Assembly: GCA_028293465.1 (NCBI GenBank)
Contig: JAQGOT010000179.1
Coordinates: 1 to 5,757 of the forward strand
Source of the DNA: Pedosphaera sp.
GTDB lineage: Bacteria; Verrucomicrobiota; Verrucomicrobiia; Limisphaerales; Pedosphaeraceae
DNA: 5,757 nt
Reading direction: 5' to 3'
The position numbers were made by a program, and so were the translations under genes. Every line of letters begins with the position of its first letter. The first letter of the stretch is position 1. Below, one piece after another: positions 1 through 5,279 of the stretch. The notes below the pieces were generated by a model. The model did no database searches, was not told the DNA's origin, and saw nothing but the letters and a program-made list of their open reading frames with translations.

Positions 1-1593
1 CAGCGCATCTTCTCAACCTTCTCGGGGGCCTCTCCGTCATGGGGCTACGCCTTCGGAATCAACGGGGCCAATCGCTTGCGGCTCACCACGTCCGTGGTAC
101 AGGACGCGGATCAAGGTCTGAGCACGGCGTTGGTGGCAGGTTTGTGGTACCATCTGGTCGTCACGTCCGATTCGATCAGCTACCATTTCTATGTGAACGG
201 TCATGAAGTCGGCACCGGTGTGAATATCATTGGCGGCGGCAACACGGGCGTGAACGTGCCGTTGCAGTTGGGCAGCAACCCTGGGACCTATCCGGCGGCC
301 GAGCAAGTCAATGGGCGCATCGATGAGGCCGCAATCTATGGCTATCTCTCCGCCGATCAGGTTCTGGCCCATTATAACGCCCGGTATGGAACGCTTGCGC
401 CGCCCGTTGTCTCGGTGCCGGTGGCCACTCCGGCGACCAACTACGAGAGCCTGACGGCCACGATTCAGGCGGTCGCTGCCGGTCAAGCACTCTCCTACCA
501 ATGGTTCAAGGGAACCACGGCGCTGCCTGGCCAGACCAGTGACACGCTCACGATCTCGCCTTTGCAATTGACCGATGGCGGGGCTTACAACGTGCAGGTA
601 AGCAATCCCGTTGGGACCAATACCAGCCCCAACGTGACGCTTACCGTGCTGCCGATCCCGACCAATGCCACCGCACTGAACCTGACCAACGGTCTGGTGT
701 TGCACCTGCCGTTTGACGGCGATTACGGGGATATCTCAGGCCGCAGCAACCACGGCACGAACATCGGCGCGACCACCTTCGTCTCGCCGGGTGCCATCGG
801 GGCGAACGGCTTGCACTACTTCACCGATACGGACTCCAGCAGCACCAACTATGTGACGTTGGGCGTGCGGCCCGACCTGCAATTCGGGTCCAATGTGGAC
901 TTCACGGTCGCTTTTTGGGTGCGTCAGCCGAGCGGGTCCACCTATACCAACCTGCCTTTCTTCACCGACGCGGTGGGTTCGACGTCTCATGGCGGGTTCG
1001 CCTTCGCGCCCTTCACAGGAACTGGCGGTGGTGGATGGATGTGGACCATCGGCACCGTAACTTCGCCGAACGCGGCCACCACCTTCCCTGATAGCAACCT
1101 GATCAATGATGGGAACTGGCACCATCTGGTGCATGCGGCCAGCCGCACCGCGAATTGCACGACGTATCTGGACGGCGTGCAGGTGGATTCACAGTCCGTT
1201 GACTCGGCCGTGGTTGGCAATATCAACACCGTTTTCGCGGCCACCATCGGCCAGGATCCGACCGGCACCTATCCCGTAACGGCGCAGGCGGATATCGACG
1301 ACCTGGCTGTGTGGCAACGTACGCTGACGCCTTTGGAAATCAGCGGTATCTATCTGGCCGGTGTGAGTAACAACGTCAGCTTCGCTCCGCCAGTGGCGGC
1401 TCCGATTGTTCCCGTGGCACTTCAGGTGCAGCAGGTTTCCGGACAAGTGCAGATCACCTGGACCGGGGCCGCCGGCGCGCTCCAGGCTTCCGGGAATGTT
1501 TCCGGCACCTACACGAACGTCCCCGGTGCCAACTCCCCATACACCATCCCGATTTCCTCGGGACCGCAAATGTTCTATCGCCTCAAGTACTAA
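1..1593 (+). CDS. LamG / Ig-like multi-domain surface or secreted protein (5' partial)
   Basis: The frame is open from the first base, so the gene starts upstream; 530 residues are visible, ending in TAA. Numbering from the edge, the order is: the end of a first LamG (concanavalin A-like jelly-roll) domain, about 1-133, with 'GLWYHLVVT' and 'GRIDEAAIYGYLS'; an Ig-like domain, about 138-217, with 'YQWFKG' and 'LTDGGAYNVQVSN'; a complete second LamG domain, about 232-450, opening with 'LVLHLPFDGD' and containing 'NDGNWHHLVHA' and 'ADIDDLAVWQRTLTPLEI'; and a C-terminal beta module, about 470-530, ending 'QMFYRLKY'. LamG domains of this kind usually bind carbohydrate or protein, so an exported adhesive or substrate-binding role is likely. 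The signal peptide and any enzyme domain would lie upstream and cannot be seen. Almost no Cys is present. The two LamG domains share a 'GTYP...IDE/DDLA' segment, which suggests domain duplication. The fold assignment is secure; the function is not. Confidence 0.88.
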   Translation, partial: QRIFSTFSGASPSWGYAFGINGANRLRLTTSVVQDADQGLSTALVAGLWYHLVVTSDSISYHFYVNGHEVGTGVNIIGGGNTGVNVPLQLGSNPGTYPAAEQVNGRIDEAAIYGYLSADQVLAHYNARYGTLAPPVVSVPVATPATNYESLTATIQAVAAGQALSYQWFKGTTALPGQTSDTLTISPLQLTDGGAYNVQVSNPVGTNTSPNVTLTVLPIPTNATALNLTNGLVLHLPFDGDYGDISGRSNHGTNIGATTFVSPGAIGANGLHYFTDTDSSSTNYVTLGVRPDLQFGSNVDFTVAFWVRQPSGSTYTNLPFFTDAVGSTSHGGFAFAPFTGTGGGGWMWTIGTVTSPNAATTFPDSNLINDGNWHHLVHAASRTANCTTYLDGVQVDSQSVDSAVVGNINTVFAATIGQDPTGTYPVTAQADIDDLAVWQRTLTPLEISGIYLAGVSNNVSFAPPVAAPIVPVALQVQQVSGQVQITWTGAAGALQASGNVSGTYTNVPGANSPYTIPISSGPQMFYRLKY

Positions 1594-1669
1594 GTATTTA
1601 GCCTCGGACGAATCAAAGTTTATCACCGGCGACGAACTGGTGATTGACGGCGGTTATGCCGCTCAATAA
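1592..1669 (+). pseudogene. C-terminal remnant of a short-chain dehydrogenase/reductase (SDR)
   Basis: In the frame one base behind the LamG gene, the codons read K-Y-L-A-S-D-E-S-K-F-I-T-G, then D-E-L-V-I-D-G-G-Y-A-A-Q and TAA. This is the classic C-terminal end of classical SDR oxidoreductases ('(F/Y)LASDES..ITG..L.VDGGY.AQ'), which follows the last helix of the Rossmann fold. Everything upstream is missing: no TGxxxGIG cofactor motif, no catalytic Ser-Tyr-Lys, and upstream in this frame the sequence is simply an alternative reading of the LamG gene. The match begins at or just after the LamG stop codon (1591-1593). The piece cannot be functional. It is either what was left when the LamG gene was inserted into or recombined with an SDR gene, or a mis-join in the assembly. 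The SDR's exact substrate class cannot be told from the tail. Confidence 0.8.
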
Positions 1670-1710
1670 AGAACCCCATCAGCTGAGCTTCGGGAGGGGG
1701 ATGGTCGGAG

Positions 1711-2229
1711 TCAGTACGTCGGCATGCCGGGAAGTTCCAGCAACTGCCGCCGGGTGGCTTGTAACCGTTGGAGCATCACTTTAGCCATGCGCCGGGTCAA
1801 CTCATAGCCCAGATCGTGATCGGCTTCGCATTCCTCCCGCAGCATGCTGCCGTAAATAAAGATGGCGTCGGTGGGCTCCAAGGCTCGCACATCAAAATGC
1901 CAGAAATAGGGTGGAAAGAGCCAGGACCAGCCCAGGACGTCACCGGCTCCAATGGTTTGGATGAGAGTGCGGCCGCGGTCGGTTTGCGTCTCCAAGGCGA
2001 CTTTGCCCCGGTTGATGAGGTAAAAGCGGTCGGCGGGGTCGCCTGCCCGAAAGATCAACTCGTTCGGTTCGAAGTGGGATTGCATGGCGCAATCGCTCAG
2101 GATACGGAGTTGGTGGGCGCTCATGCCGGCGAGAAAAGGATGTTCGCTGGCGAGGGCCTGGATGGGTTGGCTGGCTGGCGGTCGGTCCCCTGATTCAGCA
2201 GAAGGGTTGGCCTTGGCTTTGGCGTTCAT
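1711..2229 (-). CDS. Stand-alone cyclic-nucleotide-binding-fold protein (Crp-like sensor domain, no HTH)
   Basis: The product is 172 residues. A disordered start (1-25) is followed by a cNMP-binding beta-roll at about 30-130: 'HPFLAGMSAHQLRIL' (capping helix), 'FEPNELIFRAGDPADRFYLINRGKV' positions 53-77 with the conserved glycines, and the C-helix with 'LTRRMAKVMLQRLQATRRQLL' positions 144-164. The protein ends straight after this helix, so the helix-turn-helix of true Crp/Fnr regulators is absent. The phosphate-binding cassette is atypical: 'LGWSWLFPPYFWHF' (99-112) replaces the Glu and Arg-Ser residues that hold cAMP in CRP, so the ligand is uncertain. I chose ATG at 2229 because AAAAAGG (2238-2244) sits 8 bases upstream; an in-frame TTG at 2286 would add 19 unconvincing residues. 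It follows the universal stress protein gene by 57 bases on the same strand and is probably cotranscribed with it. It may act as a ligand-dependent partner protein rather than a transcription factor. Confidence 0.87.
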   Translation of the reverse strand: MNAKAKANPSAESGDRPPASQPIQALASEHPFLAGMSAHQLRILSDCAMQSHFEPNELIFRAGDPADRFYLINRGKVALETQTDRGRTLIQTIGAGDVLGWSWLFPPYFWHFDVRALEPTDAIFIYGSMLREECEADHDLGYELTRRMAKVMLQRLQATRRQLLELPGMPTY

Positions 2230-2237
2230 AATATCAA

Positions 2238-2244
2238 CCTTTTT
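2238..2244 (-). promoter_or_regulatory. Ribosome binding site deciding the start of the cNMP-binding gene
   Basis: Read on the minus strand this is AAAAAGG, 8 bases before the ATG at 2229. It favours that ATG over the in-frame TTG at 2286, which lies next to the upstream gene's stop codon. Confidence 0.55.
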
Positions 2245-2270
2245 ATCCCTGCACCAAAACATCGGCCCAA

Positions 2271-2280
2271 GTTGGCCAAC
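2271..2280. repeat. Short perfect palindrome between the usp and cNMP-binding genes
   Basis: GTTGGCCAAC is a perfect 10-base inverted repeat in the 57-base gap between the two leftward genes. It has no T-tract, so it does not look like a terminator. At this length it could be chance. Confidence 0.3.
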
Positions 2281-2286
2281 GTGCAA

Positions 2287-2850
2287 CTAGACGAACTCAT
2301 GTTCCTGTTCACGCACCACCAGCACCGGGCAGGAGGCGCGGCGGACGATGCGTTCGGTCGTACTGCCCAGCAGGACATGCCGCAACCCGGTGTAGCCGTG
2401 GGTGGCAACGATGATCAGATCGATCTCCAACTCCGTGGCGAGGGTGACGATTTCGGCAAACGGCTTGCCCATGCGAACCTGGGTATCGACCGGGACCAAC
2501 TCCTCGATTTCATCCGCTGCCAGTGAAAGCAGTTTTTCCTTGGCATCCTTGACTAATTCTCGTTCGGGAACAACCAGCACCACGCTTTGATCACCGGCGA
2601 TAAACGGGGTGCGCTCCAAGACATGCGCCAGAAAAATGGTGGCGCCGAATCGCTTTGCAAAAGGCACGGCATACCTCAAAGCCTTCAACGACGGTTCCGA
2701 GAAATCAGTCGGCACCAAAATCCGTTTCAGTTTCAACAAGGAAGGTTCCGACCGGCTGGCGCCGGGGTTGGTGGATCGGGTGGTTGCTCCACGAGCGCTC
2801 TTGATGTCGGGCTTTGCTGGTAAGCGACCTTTGAGATGTTTAATTGGCAT
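2287..2850 (-). CDS. Universal stress protein, UspA family, single domain
   Basis: The product is 187 residues: a basic, low-complexity N-terminal extension (about 1-40) and one Usp domain (about 41-181). The domain opens with 'LKRILVPTDFSEPS' (41-54; Asp49 is the usual adenine-site acid) and closes with the nucleotide-binding loop 'ATHGYTGLRHVLLGST' (149-164) and 'CPVLVVRE'. The family loop is G-x2-G-x9-G-S/T; here the first Gly is Ala149, a frequent variant, while Gly152 and Gly162-Ser163 are kept, so ATP binding is likely. Usp proteins are cytoplasmic and dimeric and help cells through starvation, oxidative and energy stress; the biochemical output varies between members. ATG at 2850 is preceded by GGGG about 8 bases away. 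A later TTG near residue 38 would start at the domain edge, so the extension is not proven. It is the first gene of a leftward pair with the cNMP-binding protein. Confidence 0.93.
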   Translation of the reverse strand: MPIKHLKGRLPAKPDIKSARGATTRSTNPGASRSEPSLLKLKRILVPTDFSEPSLKALRYAVPFAKRFGATIFLAHVLERTPFIAGDQSVVLVVPERELVKDAKEKLLSLAADEIEELVPVDTQVRMGKPFAEIVTLATELEIDLIIVATHGYTGLRHVLLGSTTERIVRRASCPVLVVREQEHEFV

Positions 2851-2867
2851 AAGTTTCGCCCCGATAT

Positions 2868-2879
2868 GGTGGATCCACC
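2868..2879. promoter_or_regulatory. Perfect 12-base palindrome in the leader of the usp gene (possible operator)
   Basis: GGTGGATCCACC reads identically on both strands. It lies 18 bases before the usp start codon and 16 bases downstream of the candidate -10 element, which is where a repressor site or a leader hairpin would act. It does not resemble the CRP (TGTGA-N6-TCACA) or FNR (TTGAT-N4-ATCAA) consensus. The palindrome is directly visible; operator function is inferred. Confidence 0.35.
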
Positions 2880-2895
2880 GCCAAAATTTCGTCCG

Positions 2896-2923
2896 AATAT
2901 GAATCTACTGTCTCATCTCTTAA
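2896..2923 (-). promoter_or_regulatory. Candidate sigma70-type promoter for the usp/cNMP-binding pair
   Basis: On the minus strand, TTAAGA (2918-2923, 4 of 6 matches to TTGACA) is separated by 16 bases from CATATT (2896-2901, 4 of 6 matches to TATAAT). Transcription would begin near 2889 and leave a leader of about 39 bases. The region is AT-rich compared with its surroundings, which supports a promoter somewhere here. The two boxes themselves are only moderate matches. Confidence 0.3.
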
Positions 2924-3039
2924 CTTTAAATATAGCATGCTTCCGGATCGGCGCTGCCTAAGAAGTGAACAAGTCCGCCAATCGCCCCTGCCTTTTTCGC
3001 TTGAACAATCTCCTTCCCTTCCTCAAAACCGTCACCGAC

Positions 3040-3198
3040 ATGAGCTCGAATTTGTCTGCCAACGAAAGCACTGGCAACCCGCCAGCCCGAAACGCCGGGG
3101 TGCAGATCGTTGATTCTCAAGCCAGCCAGCACGCTCATCGCAAACCATGGGTGACACCTTGCCTGACATCAAAACAATTGACTGCCCTCAACCACTAA
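3040..3198 (+). CDS. Doubtful small ORF immediately upstream of the sugar kinase
   Basis: Starting at ATG 3040 it encodes 52 residues (77 if a GTG at 2965 is used) and ends in TAA only 3 bases before the kinase ATG. The peptide is polar, has no membrane segment or signal peptide, and ends 'HRKPWVTPCLTSKQLTALNH'. I do not recognise it. The support is positional: the kinase lacks a clear Shine-Dalgarno sequence, so translation of this ORF could deliver ribosomes to it. Against it are the lack of its own ribosome binding site, unremarkable codon use, and an equally long opposite-strand ORF over the same bases. It may be plain untranslated leader. Confidence 0.2.
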   Translation: MSSNLSANESTGNPPARNAGVQIVDSQASQHAHRKPWVTPCLTSKQLTALNH

Positions 3199-3201
3199 AA
3201 C

Positions 3202-4290
3202 ATGAAAACGAACCACAGCTTGAACATTAAAAACGACGGTGCACTGGACTTCCTTTCACTGGGCGCGCTGGTTCATCGTCTCGACCCTGGCATCATCCCG
3301 TTTCGCAAGGCCACGCATTGCGACATCCACGTCAGCGGCGGTGAATACAACGTCGCCGCCAACCTCGCCGACTGCTTCCGTCTCAACGCGGGCCTCACCA
3401 GTGCGATGGTGGATTACCCCATCGGTGACATGATTGCCGAACGCGTGCGGGCGATGGGTGTGAAGCCATTCTATAGGCACTTCAAACATGATGGTGTGCG
3501 CGGCCCGAACATGGCCACGGTCTATTCCGATCGCGGGCAGGGCGTCCGCGCGCCGGTGGTGTTCTACAACCGCTGTAATGAAGCGGCCGGCCAACTCAAG
3601 CCCGGCGATTTCAACTGGCAGGAAATCTTCGGCAACGGGGTGCGCTGGTTTCACAGCGGCGGCATTTTCGCTTCGCTTTCCGAAACCACCGGTGAGTTGA
3701 TCATCGAAGCCATGAAGGTGGCCAAAGCCTCCGGCGCGATCATCTCGTTTGATTTGAATTACCGCCAGAAACTTTGGGACATCTGGGGTGGCCAGTCCAA
3801 GGCGCTCGATGTGCTTGGCCGCATCGTGGAGCAGGTGGATGTGCTGGTGGGCAACGAGGAGGATCTGCAGAAAGGGCTCGGCATCGAAGGCCAGGACGTG
3901 GAATCAAAGACCAAGCTCGATCCCTCGGCTTTTTACGCACTCATCGACAAAGCCGTGAAAAAATTCCCGAACGTGAAAGCGGTCGCCACCACGTTGCGGG
4001 AAGTGCATTCGACCAATCGTCATACATGGGGCGCCGTGGCCTGGGTCAACGGCAAGACTTACCAGGCGCCGACCTGCGAACTCGACGTGGTGGATCGCGT
4101 TGGCGGCGGCGATGGTTACGCGGCGGGTTTCTTTTACGGGCTGCTCTCCGGGGCGTCCGAGCAGGAAGCGGTCAACCTCGGTTGGGCGCACGGCGCGTTG
4201 TTGACCACCTTCCCTGGTGACACCACGATGGCGACCTTGGAGCAGGTCAAGGCCCTGGCGAAAGGCGGTTCGGCGCGAATTCAACGTTGA
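3202..4290 (+). CDS. PfkB-family sugar kinase, probable 2-keto-3-deoxygluconate kinase
   Basis: At 362 residues it is slightly longer than typical PfkB kinases (about 300-340). It should phosphorylate a sugar acid with ATP, most likely 2-keto-3-deoxygluconate to KDPG in the cytoplasm, feeding the Entner-Doudoroff route from uronate or pectin/alginate breakdown. Visible features are 'LGALVHRLDPG' (20-30) at the start of the fold, the substrate-side motif 'SGGEYNVAANLA' (45-56), 'RWFHSGGIFASLSETT' (148-163), 'SFDLNYRQKLW' (182-192), 'VGNEED' (216-221), and the PfkB signature 'DRVGGGDGYAAGFFYGLL' (298-315) with the catalytic base Asp304. 'GGGD' in place of 'GAGD' is usual in this KDG-kinase-like branch. 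The C-terminus 'GDTTMATLEQV...GGSARIQR' also fits that branch. The ATG has no good Shine-Dalgarno sequence, and a small ORF ends 3 bases upstream. No aldolase or dehydrogenase gene lies beside it. Family membership is sure; substrate is probable only. Confidence 0.92.
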   Translation: MKTNHSLNIKNDGALDFLSLGALVHRLDPGIIPFRKATHCDIHVSGGEYNVAANLADCFRLNAGLTSAMVDYPIGDMIAERVRAMGVKPFYRHFKHDGVRGPNMATVYSDRGQGVRAPVVFYNRCNEAAGQLKPGDFNWQEIFGNGVRWFHSGGIFASLSETTGELIIEAMKVAKASGAIISFDLNYRQKLWDIWGGQSKALDVLGRIVEQVDVLVGNEEDLQKGLGIEGQDVESKTKLDPSAFYALIDKAVKKFPNVKAVATTLREVHSTNRHTWGAVAWVNGKTYQAPTCELDVVDRVGGGDGYAAGFFYGLLSGASEQEAVNLGWAHGALLTTFPGDTTMATLEQVKALAKGGSARIQR

Positions 4291-4449
4291 ACCTCGGGGA
4301 TTATAAACGGGTGTAATCCGGGTGACCGGCTTCGGAGATTGCAAACGGCGAATGCCGCGCTGCGGGGCGACCCTGATGGCGTCTGCCTGCGGGCGTTACA
4401 AACTTGGTCAAACTTTCTAACTGCAAATGTTCGGCCAATGAACGATAGA

Positions 4450-4478
4450 TTGACACATGAAACGTCTGTTGGTAACGA
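4450..4478 (+). promoter_or_regulatory. Candidate promoter of the vWA gene
   Basis: A perfect -35 hexamer TTGACA (4450-4455) is followed after 17 bases by TAACGA (4473-4478), a poor -10 element. If real, transcription would start near 4485, which leaves only the ribosome binding site before the ATG at 4502 and excludes the in-frame ATG at 4457 as the start. Confidence 0.3.
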
Positions 4479-4483
4479 TTCAG

Positions 4484-4494
4484 AGGAAGGAAAG
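4484..4494 (+). promoter_or_regulatory. Ribosome binding site deciding the vWA start
   Basis: The purine-rich AGGAAGGAAAG lies 7 bases before ATG 4502. No comparable sequence precedes the in-frame ATG at 4457. Starting at 4502 also places the hydrophobic signal segment close to the N-terminus. Confidence 0.6.
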
Positions 4495-4501
4495 CAGTAA
4501 A

Positions 4502-5257
4502 ATGGAAATAAGCGGTAATGCTTTTTCTACACTCAGAGGCTGGTCCATACTATTGGCGCTCATGGTTGGCTCTGCTTTTCTGCCCGTGCGGGCAACGGCA
4601 GGCAGTGAGGAAGGCATTGCCTTGGCGATCGTCTATGACACCTCGGGCAGCATGAAGGAAAGTGTGCCAGCCGGACCGGGCAAAACGGCACCCAAATACG
4701 TGATTGCCAATCAGGCCTTAAATGCCATTGTGGACCGCGTCAGCCAGTACGCCACGAATACCCATTCCAGTACGCCCCGCAAGATTGAAGTCGGATTGTA
4801 CGTGTTTCGGGAAGCCGGGGCCGCTGAAGCGGTCAAGTATGGACCCTTTGACCCCGAGGCAATCCAGAAATGGGTCAAGGGGTTCTCAAAGCCGAACGGC
4901 GCCACGCCCTTGGGCGCTTCCATCGAGGTAGCCAGTCGGGCGGTGCTGGGGTCGAACTTGTCCCGCAAGCACATTGTGGTGATTACCGACGGCATCAATA
5001 CGAGCGGTCCCAAGCCGGAAGCGGTGTTACCGGGCATTAGAACGGCGGCGGAGCAAAAGAACGCGGGCATTTCGTTTCATTTCGTGGCCTTTGACGTGGA
5101 CGCCAAGGTGTTTGATCCCGTAAAAAAGCTTGGGGCGACGGTGTTAGGGGCGGCGAATGAGCAGCAGTTAAACACGCAACTGGAATATATTTTCGAGCGA
5201 AAGATTTTGCTCGAAGATGAGGAGCCGAAGCATCCGGCGGCAGCACAACCGAAGTAA
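4502..5257 (+). CDS. Exported von Willebrand factor type A domain protein with intact MIDAS
   Basis: The product is 251 residues. An N-terminal signal peptide is apparent: Arg12, a hydrophobic core at about 15-29 and a likely cleavage site after 'ATA' (31-33). A single vWA domain follows, about 38-232. All elements of the metal-ion-dependent adhesion site are present: 'VYDTSGSM' gives DxSxS (Asp46, Ser48, Ser50), 'GATPLGASI' gives Thr135, and 'VVITDGINTSG' gives Asp163. It should therefore bind a divalent metal and a protein ligand through it. The C-terminus (about 233-251) is acidic, then Pro/Ala-rich, without a second membrane segment, so the mature protein is probably periplasmic or secreted. 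A longer start at ATG 4457 adds 15 residues but lacks a ribosome binding site. The PspA-like gene begins 22 bases downstream on the same strand, which suggests an operon related to envelope maintenance; the protein partner is unknown. Confidence 0.93.
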   Translation: MEISGNAFSTLRGWSILLALMVGSAFLPVRATAGSEEGIALAIVYDTSGSMKESVPAGPGKTAPKYVIANQALNAIVDRVSQYATNTHSSTPRKIEVGLYVFREAGAAEAVKYGPFDPEAIQKWVKGFSKPNGATPLGASIEVASRAVLGSNLSRKHIVVITDGINTSGPKPEAVLPGIRTAAEQKNAGISFHFVAFDVDAKVFDPVKKLGATVLGAANEQQLNTQLEYIFERKILLEDEEPKHPAAAQPK

Positions 5258-5279
5258 ATTCAACAAGACCCATACTATT

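Larger units (their letters stand above)
2851..3201. other. Divergent intergenic spacer between usp and the sugar kinase
   Basis: This 351-base spacer separates the leftward usp gene from the rightward kinase. It holds an AT-rich patch (about 2918-2937), the candidate usp promoter, the 12-base palindrome, and two weak overlapping ORFs on opposite strands (about 2965-3198 + and 2926-3138 -). Codon third positions of both ORFs are less GC-rich than those of the neighbouring kinase, so neither is convincing. No clear rightward promoter, riboswitch or RNA gene was recognised. Confidence 0.6.
4291..4501. other. Intergenic spacer between the kinase and vWA genes
   Basis: This is a 211-base spacer. 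A small GC hairpin (CCGC-GCT-GCGG, 4355-4365) has no following T-run, so no intrinsic terminator is apparent for the kinase. The right end becomes AT-richer and contains the candidate promoter and the ribosome binding site of the vWA gene. Confidence 0.55.

Noticed and set aside
37..705. A 222-codon minus-strand ORF under the LamG gene
   Set aside because: It is Arg/Gly/His-rich with no recognisable domain, and the opposite strand has convincing LamG/Ig coding. It is a GC-driven shadow.
1406..1669. An 87-codon + strand ORF overlapping the end of the LamG gene and including the SDR tail
   Set aside because: Only its last 25 or so codons resemble a protein family. The first part is an out-of-frame reading of the LamG gene, rich in Pro, Ser and Arg, so the whole is not one gene.
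1670..1710. Bidirectional terminator between the SDR scar and the convergent cNMP-binding gene
   Set aside because: CCATC (1675-1679) can pair with a downstream GATGG, but the stem is 5 base pairs with a loop of about 20 bases and no T-tract in either direction.
2230..2286. Longer N-terminus for the cNMP-binding protein starting at TTG 2286
   Set aside because: It starts directly next to the usp stop codon but would read through a good ribosome binding site that serves ATG 2229, and the added residues show no family similarity.
2926..3138. A 70-codon minus-strand ORF in the divergent spacer, with a 'HVGDGFEEGKEIVQAKKAGA' stretch faintly like HAD phosphatase motif IV
   Set aside because: It has no other HAD motif, no ribosome binding site and balanced third-position use. 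The likeness is too short to call even a pseudogene without a search.
3774..4220. A 148-codon + strand ORF inside the kinase gene
   Set aside because: It is a frame-shifted reading, rich in Arg and Gly, of DNA that encodes the conserved PfkB core in the other frame.
4355..4365. GC hairpin after the kinase as a rho-independent terminator
   Set aside because: The stem is only 4 base pairs and no T-run follows it.
4457..4501. Longer N-terminus for the vWA protein starting at ATG 4457
   Set aside because: It has no ribosome binding site, overlaps the candidate promoter and pushes the signal peptide core inward. ATG 4502 has a strong purine-rich site at the right distance.
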